The notes beneath the pieces were generated by a model, which saw only the letters and a list, made by a program, of their open reading frames with translations, had not been told where the DNA came from and ran no database searches. Positions 55,564-63,849 of a DNA stretch of 64,000 bases are shown here, piece after piece. Numbering within the stretch: position 1 is the stretch's first letter; each line of letters starts with the position of its first letter. The stretch covers positions 248,001 to 312,000 of the forward strand of contig JANZNS010000001.1 of the NCBI GenBank assembly GCA_025153445.1. The letters are read 5' to 3'. This DNA is from Marinobacter sp. BGYM27 (GTDB lineage: Bacteria; Pseudomonadota; Gammaproteobacteria; Pseudomonadales; Oleiphilaceae). The position numbers and the translations under genes are program-made.

Positions 55564-56460
55564 ATGTCAGCAATTACTTTTATCGGGCTCGGCAATATGG
55601 GCGGGCCGATGGTACTCAACCTGATCAAGTCCGGCCATGATGTGACCGTATTTGATCTGTCGGAAGCCGCGATCAAAGTGGCAACAGATGCCGGCGCCAG
55701 TGCAGCCGGCTCGGCAGCCGAAGCAGTCGAAGGCGCGGAGTGCGTCATCACCATGCTGCCTGCCGGGAAGCATGTGGAAGCGGTTTACCTTGGCGATGAA
55801 GGGCTGCTGGCCCGCCTGCCTGAAAATACGCTGGTGATCGACTCGTCCACTATCGCGCCAGAAACTGCGCGAGGTGTGGCTGAAGTTGCTGCACAGAAGG
55901 GTATCCGGTTCATGGATGCGCCTGTATCAGGCGGCGTCGGCGGGGCAAAAGCCGGCACCCTGACCTTTATCTGCGGCGGCGAAGACGCAGTGTTCGAGCA
56001 AGCCAAACCGGTGCTGGAATGCATGGGGAAAAACATCTTCCTGGCGGGTCCCAGCGGTGCGGGGCAGGTTGCCAAGCTATGCAATAACATGCTGCTGGCG
56101 ATCCTGATGAACGGCACATGTGAAGCGCTGGCGCTGGGCGCGAAAAATGGCCTGGATCCTTCGGTGTTGTCTGAAATCATGCGCCAGAGTTCCGGCGGCA
56201 ACTGGGCGCTGAACGTCTACAACCCCTGGCCCGGGGTTATGGAAAACGTGCCCGCATCGAATGACTATCAGGGCGGCTTCCTCGTTGACCTGATGAGCAA
56301 GGATCTGGGGCTGGCGTTTGATAACGCTGTGCGCAATCACGCACCGATTCCAATGGGGTCGCTCGCCCGAAACATGTACGCACTCCATGGCCAGCAAGGC
56401 AATGGTCGCTTGGATTTTTCAAGTATCCAGCGGTTTTACCGGGGCGACGAAAGCCAGTAA
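55564..56460 (+). CDS. mmsB: 3-hydroxyisobutyrate dehydrogenase
   Basis: NAD-dependent enzyme oxidising 3-hydroxyisobutyrate to methylmalonate semialdehyde, the MmsA substrate. The 298-residue protein has the Rossmann motif FIGLGNMGGPM at residues 6-16, MDAPVSGGVGGAKAGTL and the catalytic lysine in GQVAKLCNNML. AAGGA precedes the ATG. It closes the operon 50,925-56,460 and is followed by a terminator. Confidence 0.94.
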   Translation: MSAITFIGLGNMGGPMVLNLIKSGHDVTVFDLSEAAIKVATDAGASAAGSAAEAVEGAECVITMLPAGKHVEAVYLGDEGLLARLPENTLVIDSSTIAPETARGVAEVAAQKGIRFMDAPVSGGVGGAKAGTLTFICGGEDAVFEQAKPVLECMGKNIFLAGPSGAGQVAKLCNNMLLAILMNGTCEALALGAKNGLDPSVLSEIMRQSSGGNWALNVYNPWPGVMENVPASNDYQGGFLVDLMSKDLGLAFDNAVRNHAPIPMGSLARNMYALHGQQGNGRLDFSSIQRFYRGDESQ

Positions 56461-56469
56461 AAGTGAACC

Positions 56470-56509
56470 GGCTCTACCAATCGCGAGACTGGTGGAGCCA
56501 TTTATTATC
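56470..56509 (+). terminator. Probable terminator after mmsB
   Basis: Stem GGCTCTACCA (56470-56479) / TGGTGGAGCC (56490-56499), ten pairs including one G-U, then an AT-rich tail. Confidence 0.68.
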
Positions 56510-56552
56510 ATGTGTCATGGTGAGTGGCGGTTTGCTTCGATAGACTGTGCGG

Positions 56553-57683
56553 ATGCCTGATAATCGAGACCACAACATGACATTGCCGTCCGCCCCTGAA
56601 CAGCAACCCGAAGCTGATCGCCCCGAATCGACTGCACCCTCTGCTTACGCCAATCTCAAGACACCGGTTTACGGCTTGTTTGCGTTGGGCATTCTGTACA
56701 CCTTCTACCTTGCACACCAGATTGTATTACCCATCGTACTAGCGATTCTGGCCAGTCTGCTGCTTGCACCTGCGGTTTTCTATGCCCGCAGTCACTGGCG
56801 TATTCCTCCAGCGGTTTCGGCACTCGTGCTTATTTTGGCCATGCTGGCAGGGATGGTCGGCGTCGGTTGGGCTGTAGCGACACCGATGTTGGACTGGGTT
56901 GAAAAAATACCCGACGGCATGACACGCCTGATGTCCGGTAGTAGTGAGATTACCGCCAATATCGAAAAGGTGACGGAGTCGGCCAAGAAAGTTGAGGAGA
57001 AGATGATGGAATTCTCCGAAGATGAGCCGACGCAGGTTGTGGTGGAATCGAACTCCTGGCAGCAAACCCTGTTTACCAAGGCCCGAAATGGCGTGAGTGG
57101 GCTGGCGTTGGCATTGGCACTCAGCTACTTCCTGCTGGTCAGTGGTGACCGGTTGATCAAGAATTTTGTGCGTCAGTTGCCACGCCATCATCGGCGTATG
57201 GCACTCAGTGTGGTTGGCGAGTCGCAGCACCAGATTGCCCAGTACCTGGCAGTGATCACCGCCAGCAACTCGCTGGTCGGGTTGATTACAGGGCTTGGGT
57301 GTTGGGCGCTGGGTCTGCCTTCGCCTGCCGTATGGGGGCTGATTGCAGGTCTGGCGCGGTTTATTCCCTACCTGGGCGTTATCCTTACGGTGCTGATGCT
57401 GGGCGTTGTGTCGCTCACATCGCTGGATACCTTATGGATGATGGCGATTGCGCCTATCGGCTACCTCGCGCTGACATCGCTGGTGGGTTTCTTCGTGGAG
57501 CCCTATATTCATGGCTTCCGCATGCAGATCAACCCGATCGTTATCTTTATTTCGATCTTCTTCTGGGGGTGGCTGTGGGGCCCGGTTGGCGTTGTGATGG
57601 CGGTTCCCCTGATGACGGTGATTCAGGTGGTACTGCGCCAGATTCCTCGCCTCAAGCCGATATACAAAGTCATCGCGCGATAG
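56553..57683 (+). CDS. AI-2E family transporter (PerM/YdiK-like)
   Basis: A membrane protein of 376 residues. The PerM pattern is visible: paired N-terminal segments (about 40-100), a soluble mid-region rich in Glu/Lys (about 130-175), then LALALALSYFLLVSGDRLIKN and a C-terminal block GLIAGLARFIPYLGVILT, ending in the family's WGPVGVVMAVPLM. The family includes TqsA (AI-2 export) and sodium/proton antiporters, so substrate is not assigned. GTG at 56547, ATG at 56553 and ATG at 56577 are alternative starts; no strong ribosome-binding site decides. Confidence 0.85.
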   Translation: MPDNRDHNMTLPSAPEQQPEADRPESTAPSAYANLKTPVYGLFALGILYTFYLAHQIVLPIVLAILASLLLAPAVFYARSHWRIPPAVSALVLILAMLAGMVGVGWAVATPMLDWVEKIPDGMTRLMSGSSEITANIEKVTESAKKVEEKMMEFSEDEPTQVVVESNSWQQTLFTKARNGVSGLALALALSYFLLVSGDRLIKNFVRQLPRHHRRMALSVVGESQHQIAQYLAVITASNSLVGLITGLGCWALGLPSPAVWGLIAGLARFIPYLGVILTVLMLGVVSLTSLDTLWMMAIAPIGYLALTSLVGFFVEPYIHGFRMQINPIVIFISIFFWGWLWGPVGVVMAVPLMTVIQVVLRQIPRLKPIYKVIAR

Positions 57684-58002
57684 CCTGACGATGTATTCCT
57701 GCTCGGTTCTTCGGCTGCTCCTGCAGCCGAAGCTTCAGTTCTGGTGGAGCCGAAAGGCGCCTGGATTTCCCGCCCCATGCCTGTGTCCGACACCGGCAGC
57801 CTTGCGTGCTGCTCGAAAGCTGAAGCCTTCGCGACAGTAGAGTGACTTTCGCCCTCTGCCGGCACCATCCAAAAAGTGTCGTGCCTTGTACTAATTGACA
57901 GGCCAGCTGCACTGACTCTGCTCAAAAAATAACCTAACCTGTTCGGGCACGCATTGTTATTTACACACTGCAACCCGGATTCGTTCCGGACAGGAGGGCG
58001 CA
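57684..58002. other. Intergenic region after PerM-like gene
   Basis: No gene seen on either strand. It holds the strong hairpin at 57709-57732, a TTGACA hexamer at 57895-57900 without a matching -10 box at 17 bases, and CAGGAGG just before 58003. Confidence 0.5.
57709..57732 (+). terminator. Strong hairpin after PerM-like gene
   Basis: Perfect 10-bp stem CTTCGGCTGC (57709-57718) / GCAGCCGAAG (57723-57732) with loop TCCT, 25 bases after the stop. The T-run is poor. Confidence 0.55.
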
Positions 58003-59109
58003 ATGATTCCGCAAACCATGAAGGCCGTGCAGCTGGTAGGGCATGGCGGTCTTGATAAACTGGTGTACAGCGAAGATGTGTTTGTTCCTCAACCCGGCAA
58101 GGGGGAAGTGCTGATTGAGGTAAGCGCCTGTGGTATGAACAACACCGACGTGTGGGTGCGCGAGGGCGCCTATGGCAGTGATACGGACCCAGACTCGGTA
58201 TCCACCTGGCGTCGCGGCCGCTCAACGCTGGAGTTTCCCCGGATTCAGGGCACGGACACGGTCGGGCATATTGTCGCGGTGGGCGAAAGTGTACCGGACA
58301 GCCGTATCGGCGAGCGTGTCATTGTAGATTTCAGTATCTATAACCGCCCGGAAGGCGACAACAGTCTGGCGGACATTGATTACATCGGCCACGGCCGCGA
58401 CGGTGGTTACGCAGAATACACGGTTGTGCCTTCTGAAAGCGCCTATGCCACGACCTCTGATCTGAGCGACGCCGAGCTTGCAACTTTCTGCTGCGCTTAC
58501 CTGACCGGTGAACAGATGATCGATCGTGCTCGGCTGGATGCCGGGGAGCGTGTTCTGGTTACCGGTGCTTCAGGCGGTGTCGGCTCTGCCATCATCCAGC
58601 TGGCCCGCGCCCGTGGGGCCATTCCCTATGCCGTAACCACGCGGGAAAAAGCAGCCGCGATGAAAGAAATCGGCGCCGAAGGCGTTATCTTGCGGGGCGA
58701 GGGCGATCTGGTAGAGCAGGCGGAAGACGTTGCGGGTGGCTACCCGATTGATGTCGTGGCCGATCTGGTAGCCGGCCCCATGTTTAACGACCTGCTTCGC
58801 ATCCTCAAACCCGAAGGCCGGTACACCACGGCAGGCGCCATAGGCGGGCCGGTTGTCCAGCTGGATCTGCGCACCATGTACCTCAAACAGTTGGAGCTGC
58901 ACGGTTCGTCGCAGGGCACGCGCGTGGCTTTTCGCCGGCTGCTGAAATATATCGAGGACGGCAAGATTCGCCCGTTGCTGGATCGCACCTTCAAACTGTC
59001 GGATTTCCATGCCGCTCAGACCGCGTTCATGTCGAAAGCCTATATTGGCAAGCTGGTAGTCGTCCCTGATCACAAGTGGGATGAAGTAGGTGCGCCTTAT
59101 GCCCAGTAG
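58003..59109 (+). CDS. MDR-family oxidoreductase (quinone reductase-like)
   Basis: A 368-residue medium-chain reductase. VSACGMNNTDVWVREG and an unusually long loop (about 55-75) rich in Asp/Arg lie in the N-terminal domain; ITGASGGVGSAI-like VTGASGGVGSAIIQLA is the NADPH site. The zinc-binding cysteines of alcohol dehydrogenases are not evident. Substrate unknown. CAGGAGG precedes the ATG by six bases. Its end overlaps the proline-racemase-family gene by 11 bases, so the two are likely translationally coupled and act in one pathway. Confidence 0.8.
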   Translation: MIPQTMKAVQLVGHGGLDKLVYSEDVFVPQPGKGEVLIEVSACGMNNTDVWVREGAYGSDTDPDSVSTWRRGRSTLEFPRIQGTDTVGHIVAVGESVPDSRIGERVIVDFSIYNRPEGDNSLADIDYIGHGRDGGYAEYTVVPSESAYATTSDLSDAELATFCCAYLTGEQMIDRARLDAGERVLVTGASGGVGSAIIQLARARGAIPYAVTTREKAAAMKEIGAEGVILRGEGDLVEQAEDVAGGYPIDVVADLVAGPMFNDLLRILKPEGRYTTAGAIGGPVVQLDLRTMYLKQLELHGSSQGTRVAFRRLLKYIEDGKIRPLLDRTFKLSDFHAAQTAFMSKAYIGKLVVVPDHKWDEVGAPYAQ

Positions 59110-60151
59110 CCAGCAAGGGCGCATGCGCTCAATCGGCCTTGTCGATATGCAATCCGGTGGTGATGTAAGCCGCATTATTACCAGCGGTGTCGGGCACTTG
59201 CCCGGTGGAACGGTGCTGGAGCAAATGCGCTATATCCAGAAACACGGTGATGGTTTCCGCCGGTTGCTGTTGTCGGAGCCCTACGGCGATCCGTTTATGT
59301 CACTGGATCTGATCGTGCCGCCGGACAACCCCAAGGCCCAGGCGGGCTATATCATCATGGAAGCCATGGGGTACCCGCTTTACTCCGGCTCCAATACCAT
59401 CTGCACCGCAACGGCCGTATTGCAGACCGGCATCGTGCCGATGGAAGAAGGCGAGCAGTCGTTGATTCTTGAATCACCGGCCGGGCTTGCCCAAATCAAG
59501 GCTACGAACCGGAACGGGCGGGTTGAGTCAATCACCACTCAGGGTGAACCCGCCTATGTGGCGGCCCGCGATCAAGTGGTGGAGGTGCCGCACTACGGCA
59601 AGGTGACGTTTGATCTGGTGTGGAGTGGCGCCTACTTTGCAATGGTCGATGCGGGACGTCATGGTTTCAAACTGATAGCAGACGAGATGCCGGCGCTGGC
59701 GGCTTTCGGTCATGCGCTGGTGACGGCAGCGCGCCCCATGGTGACGCATGAGCATCCTGAACTGGGGGAAGTGGGCCCTTTGCCGTTCGCCCACTTGATG
59801 GGGCCATTGGAATCCGTTGGCAATGAGGGCTATCGCTCGCGCTCCGCGACCTACGTTCATCCGGGTGTCATCTGTCGAAGTCCGACCGGCACCGGCACCT
59901 CCGCTCGCCTTGCGCTGATGTACGACGGTGGCGAGATCAAGGATGGTCAGTGGATTGAAACCATTTCTCCCCGCGGCAGCAGCTTCATCGGCACGGTGCT
60001 GGGTGAGGCCAATGTGGCGGGGCATCGGGCGATGCACAGTAATATTACCGGCAAAGCCTGGACTCTGGCCCGTTCTGAAGTCGTGGTCGACCTTGATGAT
60101 CCGTTGATTGACAGTACCGATCTCGAAGGCGTGCTCGACAAGTCGCCTTAA
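59099..60151 (+). CDS. Proline racemase superfamily protein lacking both catalytic Cys
   Basis: A 350-residue protein of the proline racemase / hydroxyproline epimerase / trans-3-hydroxyproline dehydratase fold. In racemases the first catalytic site is MCGHN; here it reads YSGSN (Ser96, Ser98). The second, DRSPCGTGTS, reads CRSPTGTGTS (Thr263). Both cysteines are therefore replaced. Cys/Thr and Ser/Cys variants are known dehydratases or bifunctional enzymes; a Ser/Thr pair is not one I can assign. ATG at 59099 has AGTAGG upstream; a GTG at 59090 is in frame. It overlaps the MDR gene and ends at a long inverted repeat. Confidence 0.85.
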   Translation: MPSSQQGRMRSIGLVDMQSGGDVSRIITSGVGHLPGGTVLEQMRYIQKHGDGFRRLLLSEPYGDPFMSLDLIVPPDNPKAQAGYIIMEAMGYPLYSGSNTICTATAVLQTGIVPMEEGEQSLILESPAGLAQIKATNRNGRVESITTQGEPAYVAARDQVVEVPHYGKVTFDLVWSGAYFAMVDAGRHGFKLIADEMPALAAFGHALVTAARPMVTHEHPELGEVGPLPFAHLMGPLESVGNEGYRSRSATYVHPGVICRSPTGTGTSARLALMYDGGEIKDGQWIETISPRGSSFIGTVLGEANVAGHRAMHSNITGKAWTLARSEVVVDLDDPLIDSTDLEGVLDKSP

Positions 60152-60157
60152 ATCTAA

Positions 60158-60190
60158 CGGAGAGTACGGTCTGCATGACCGTACTCTCCG
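60158..60190. promoter_or_regulatory. Long perfect inverted repeat after proline-racemase-family gene
   Basis: Arms CGGAGAGTACGGT (60158-60170) and ACCGTACTCTCCG (60178-60190), extended inward by one C-G pair around loop TGCAT. No T-run follows, so it could be a Rho-type or weak terminator or an operator for the cyanase gene 200 bases downstream. Confidence 0.6.
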
Positions 60191-60272
60191 AAACGTTCGC
60201 CCAACCTCAAACCGTGCCTGAAAGCTGGCATGAGTCCTGCTCAACCTCTTCAGAACCCTTCCGCACGTCTTT

Positions 60273-60293
60273 CAATCTGCTACTGGCAGATTG
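60273..60293. promoter_or_regulatory. Second inverted repeat upstream of cynS
   Basis: Perfect arms CAATCTGC (60273-60280) and GCAGATTG (60286-60293), loop TACTG. About 98 bases before the cynS start, a possible regulator site. Confidence 0.35.
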
Positions 60294-60390
60294 GACTGGC
60301 ACCAATTGAGTGCGTGTGCGGGTTTTGACTGCACCGGGGTATGGCGTCGTGCTGTTCCTGGACAACTTATTCTTAGTGAGGGAGAGCGAG

Positions 60391-60831
60391 ATGAATAAAG
60401 AACTGATGACTGCCCGCATACTGGAAGCCAAAGCGCTTAAAGGAATCTCCTGGGAGGCGATTGCAGAGGCAATAGGCAGATCACCGGTATGGACAACGTC
60501 TTGTTGTCTCGGCGCCAACGGCATGCCTGAAGACAAAGCGAATGCCGTTTGCGAGTTCCTGGGGCTGGATCAGGATGTGTCGGACATGCTGCAGGAATGC
60601 CCTTACAAAAGCTGGGACTGGGCCGTGCCGCAGGATCCATTGCTCTACCGGTTCTACGAAGTGACCGGCGTCTATGGCGATACCCTCAAAACCCTGATCC
60701 ACGAAAAATTTGGTGACGGCATCATGAGTGCAATCGACTTCACCATGTCCGTCGACAAGGAAGAGAATCCCGCAGGCGACCGGGTAGTGGTCACCATGAA
60801 CGGTAAATTCCTCCCCTACAAGCAGTGGTAA
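60391..60831 (+). CDS. cynS: Cyanate hydratase (cyanase)
   Basis: Converts cyanate with bicarbonate to ammonia and carbon dioxide. The 146-residue protein has the N-terminal helical domain (ISWEAIAEAIGRSPVWTT) and the catalytic residues Arg87, Glu90 (LLYRFYEV) and Ser113 (FGDGIMSAIDF) in place; the end is FLPYKQW-like as in the family. GAGGGAG lies directly upstream of the ATG at 60391; the frame is open further up. Partners often found with it, a carbonic anhydrase or CynR, are not in the window. Confidence 0.95.
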   Translation: MNKELMTARILEAKALKGISWEAIAEAIGRSPVWTTSCCLGANGMPEDKANAVCEFLGLDQDVSDMLQECPYKSWDWAVPQDPLLYRFYEVTGVYGDTLKTLIHEKFGDGIMSAIDFTMSVDKEENPAGDRVVVTMNGKFLPYKQW

Positions 60832-60972
60832 ACGAGAGCGCAAATACCCTGCTTCAGCGCAAGAACCCTTCCTGTCGCCCCTCTCTCGTTGTGTGAGAGG
60901 GTGCTCAGCAACCTTGTTGCTCACATCTTCCGACGTTAAGTCTTTCGCCCCAGAAAACGATATCTCCATCGC

Positions 60973-61005
60973 TTGCAGTTTATGCAAATGATAACTATTA
61001 TCATT
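60973..61005 (+). promoter_or_regulatory. Fur box overlapping a sigma-70-type promoter
   Basis: TTGCAG (60973-60978), 17-base spacer, TATTAT (60996-61001). Over the -10 lies the 19-base Fur-like site AATGATAACTATTATCATT (60987-61005); its core matches the 7-1-7 consensus TGATAATNATTATCA at 13 of 14 defined positions. It should repress the downstream small gene when iron is ample. Confidence 0.85.
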
Positions 61006-61042
61006 TTAAGGATTTGCTAGCGCTTTATATCAGGAGATACCC

Positions 61043-61192
61043 ATGTCACAGCCCGCCCGTTATGCCTCAGTTAAAGAAGACAGGGAAGTCGAGCCTCGAG
61101 ACGCCGAAATTCTGGAAGGCGCCAAGCTCGCCGGCATGGCCCTTGCGATCGCACTGGTGATAGGTCTGGTTTCAGCAGCCGGATCGATTTAA
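61043..61192 (+). CDS. Fur-controlled 49-residue membrane protein
   Basis: A short gene: ATG at 61043 with AGGAG seven bases upstream, stop TAA at 61190-61192. The product has a charged N-terminal half (residues 11-28, with KEDREVEPRDAEI) and one likely membrane helix at about 29-46 (AGMALAIALVIGLV). No family is recognised. A Fur box overlaps the promoter 40-70 bases upstream, so it is probably made on iron starvation. It is not near other iron genes in the window. It converges with the DUF2931 gene, 27 bases apart. A helper of TonB or an iron transporter is conceivable but unsupported. Confidence 0.7.
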   Translation: MSQPARYASVKEDREVEPRDAEILEGAKLAGMALAIALVIGLVSAAGSI

Positions 61193-61219
61193 CGAGCAGC
61201 GGCTGCATTGATAAGCTCG

Positions 61220-61816
61220 TTACCAGCCCTCAGTTGGGATGCCGTGTTTTTCGAGGTAGGCGCTGTTTTCACGAAGATAGCTTTTTGAAAGGTCGGGATA
61301 GCGGTCAGTTCGCCCTTGAAGTTCATTCGCTTTAAGGCGGCTCACTTCGATTTCATTGCCGATCTGATTTTGTATCCAAATAACAACTCTGCCACCGGGA
61401 GCGAGGCCAACCGTTAAAATATCTCTAGGCCGTTCGAACTTCCCTAGACTGGTTTCATAGGTTGCTGGTTTGGTCATTTTTTCGCCAAGGTTTTGTGGTA
61501 GCGAAAACGTTTTCTCGTATGTTTTGTTTTCAGCAAAAGAGTACCACTCAATACTGATCTTGCTGGGTATTTCTGTAATCGGCCCCCCTTTCCCTTTTGG
61601 GCCGTCAGCACCGCTCCAGCAGCATCGAACGTACCCCATAGACATTTTGGTTTGCCTTCCGTCGGATGTACGCATCACAAACTCGTCTACCCAAACGTCA
61701 TAGTGCTCTGGAGTTCCGACGCCGATGTGCATTGTCGTCTTTTCGTCTGCTTGGGTTGCACAGCCGAATAGCACCAGACTCACAAGTACCAGGACGCAGG
61801 TCCTTTTGTTGCTCAT
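61220..61816 (-). CDS. DUF2931-type lipoprotein, candidate immunity protein
   Basis: A 198-residue envelope lipoprotein. The signal peptide ends in the lipobox LFGC with Cys at about 19. The mature part has DUF2931-like features: WVDEFVMRTSDG, a cysteine pair RCCWSGADGPKGKGG, and ISIEWYSFAENKTYEKTFSLP. Its start overlaps the stop of the lipase effector gene by four bases (ATGA), typical of toxin-immunity or accessory pairs. Tle effectors in other bacteria have lipoprotein immunity partners, so an immunity role is plausible but unproven. Composition looks more AT-rich than the core genome. Confidence 0.72.
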   Translation of the reverse strand: MSNKRTCVLVLVSLVLFGCATQADEKTTMHIGVGTPEHYDVWVDEFVMRTSDGRQTKMSMGYVRCCWSGADGPKGKGGPITEIPSKISIEWYSFAENKTYEKTFSLPQNLGEKMTKPATYETSLGKFERPRDILTVGLAPGGRVVIWIQNQIGNEIEVSRLKANELQGRTDRYPDLSKSYLRENSAYLEKHGIPTEGW

Positions 61817-63849
61817 GCCGTTGCCTCCGGTTTGTTGGGGTGTATGATTCGTGAACGGTTATTTGCTGGTCTGAAAGGATTCATGGCTTGTACCGGGATT
61901 TCCATGCTGAATTTAAAATCATGAATTAGTGTTTCGTATAAGCCAAAGTGATCTGAATGGTGAATATATTTCTGCTTTAAAAGCATATTATGGTGTTCTT
62001 CCAGTTTTGGGTGAACGTTGCCGCGATTCACTTCTTTTAGTATCTGTTCGGATATCGGCTCAAGCTCTTCGGGCAAATCAATATCCTCCCTAGTAGGCAA
62101 CGGTTTGAAGGGCGAGCCAGCGCCTGATGCAAGCATGTGAAGAATCCGAAGGCTAATTCTTGAAAGTTCTCCGCGTACTACGCGATTCATTACGAGTTTC
62201 AGTTGCACCTCGCCAAACGGCTCAGGGTGAGCTCGAATTTCTTTTTCAATATTAAGTGCCGGTTCTGATCTGTTGAGCAGTTTGGGACTGTTCTCGCCCA
62301 ACCAGCCTTCTGCTTCAGTAATTTTCTTCATCTTTTCCAGATTGTCCCAAGCAAGAGTCTTCTCTGGCCAGCGGGTTTGGCTGCCATTGATGCGCAGAAT
62401 AGGGCTAAGAAGCAGGTTCTCTGTCTGGATATCGTGGTAACCGCCGCCGACATCTGAGTGAGCACCTGGTAGTGCTATTTCTTGAAAATTTGAGGGGATG
62501 CTTCCGTCACGAGCATAGAGGCTGTTTAGCGAGAAGTTTTTGCGGCATTCGTCTGTGGCTGTCAGTTGTACGGCCGCCAAAACATCGGCTGGATTAAGAT
62601 GTGTATTAACTGGGGCGTTATTCGCGTCGCTGGCAGAAAGGTCTCCCTCCGTAAAATTGGCTACGCCAGCCACAGTGTCAAACAGACCAAGGAAACGAAT
62701 GGTGATCTTTGAAGGCCTCTCGAGGCCAAACCGAGTAAATGCTTTACTCAATCCTCCATCAGTTTCGTTCGTTATCTCATTGACAGCATGCCGAGCTGCC
62801 GCGGCGCCCCGACTGAAACCGAATATGTCTAAAGTTAAGGTGTCTATTGTGTTTCGGCCAGCACTATTGCTGGCGAGGCGTGCGACATCGTCCAGTGCAA
62901 CTTCGACTTGTGTGGTTATACCTGTGTCACCTGTTCCGGTTGCCATACCAATTAGTGAGTCATCTTTACCCGTAGATGTTCCCACGCCCGGTACATAAAT
63001 GCCCAATCCAACTGTTTTGGTTGTCTCAGTTTCTTTGTCTTGCTCTTCATAAAGGGTCCAGAGCTTGTGGACGTTGGTTATTGCATTCCCATAACTCCCA
63101 CCCATCATCAACGCCAGCCGCTTCTCACACTCAGCATCATCAATTTCGCCTCGACGGCGCGGGGCAAGGCAGGTTTGTTCAACTTCTTGGTTGAATATCT
63201 CAATGTTGCCGGCGTTGTTCAGGGTGCCGTCCAGAAACAGGCCTACTTCGAGGTGAAGTGCTTTCCTGGGCTTTTCCTCTTTGGTGGGCGCGGCGGTCGC
63301 TTGGGCTGCCAGAGGTGCGATTGTTGCGGCTGCGCCAAGAGGGAGTTTCAGGTTGTTGCCGTTGGCCTGCTTTGCGTTTTCCCGTTCACGATTCTGGCGG
63401 GCGCGGAGGTCTGAGTCGAATGACGAGGCGCTCAGACTGCCGACGCCGCCAGGGCCGAGGGTGTGGATCTGTTCTGGCGTGATTTGCCAGTCATTGAGTC
63501 GGGCGACTAACTGCTCCAAGTTCTGGCCGAATACTTTGCGGGTGAGGGCCCAGCGGCCTGGAAGTGCGTTGCCTTCTTGCCAGATGATAATCGGATCGAA
63601 TGGCTTGCCGTCGGCGGTGCCGAGCACCAGGAACAGTTCGCCGGCTCTGAGCTCTGAGACCAGAATCGGAAGCGCGAGGTGCCTCGGCAACGGTCTATTG
63701 GGCTCATAGCCGGGCACGTCGCTCGGTTGCCATCGAAGAGAGGAGGTAAGTTCGTTGGTTTGCTGGCTGACGATCGCGCCAGCGCTAAAAGGGGACTCAA
63801 TATGAGGGAGGTCCCCAAGCGACAAGTCGCGGGGCTTTTTGATCTGCAT
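61813..63849 (-). CDS. Tle1-like (DUF2235) phospholipase, probable T6SS effector
   Basis: A 678-residue protein. The alpha/beta-hydrolase DUF2235 domain starts about residue 198 with LFLDGTLNN. The nucleophile Ser346 is in GFSRG (344-348), Asp391 in LFDTV and His464 in PGAHSDVGGGY form the expected triad. This family (Tle1) hydrolyses membrane phospholipids after type VI delivery. Residues 1-195, including an Ala-rich linker at about 172-190, are unassigned and may be a targeting part; there is no signal peptide or PAAR motif. No VgrG or Tss genes are in the window. AGGAAA lies upstream of the ATG at 63849. Confidence 0.83.
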   Translation of the reverse strand: MQIKKPRDLSLGDLPHIESPFSAGAIVSQQTNELTSSLRWQPSDVPGYEPNRPLPRHLALPILVSELRAGELFLVLGTADGKPFDPIIIWQEGNALPGRWALTRKVFGQNLEQLVARLNDWQITPEQIHTLGPGGVGSLSASSFDSDLRARQNRERENAKQANGNNLKLPLGAAATIAPLAAQATAAPTKEEKPRKALHLEVGLFLDGTLNNAGNIEIFNQEVEQTCLAPRRRGEIDDAECEKRLALMMGGSYGNAITNVHKLWTLYEEQDKETETTKTVGLGIYVPGVGTSTGKDDSLIGMATGTGDTGITTQVEVALDDVARLASNSAGRNTIDTLTLDIFGFSRGAAAARHAVNEITNETDGGLSKAFTRFGLERPSKITIRFLGLFDTVAGVANFTEGDLSASDANNAPVNTHLNPADVLAAVQLTATDECRKNFSLNSLYARDGSIPSNFQEIALPGAHSDVGGGYHDIQTENLLLSPILRINGSQTRWPEKTLAWDNLEKMKKITEAEGWLGENSPKLLNRSEPALNIEKEIRAHPEPFGEVQLKLVMNRVVRGELSRISLRILHMLASGAGSPFKPLPTREDIDLPEELEPISEQILKEVNRGNVHPKLEEHHNMLLKQKYIHHSDHFGLYETLIHDFKFSMEIPVQAMNPFRPANNRSRIIHPNKPEATA

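Noticed and set aside
57895..57900. Perfect TTGACA ahead of the MDR gene
   Set aside because: No -10 box at 16-18 bases, so a promoter is not supported.
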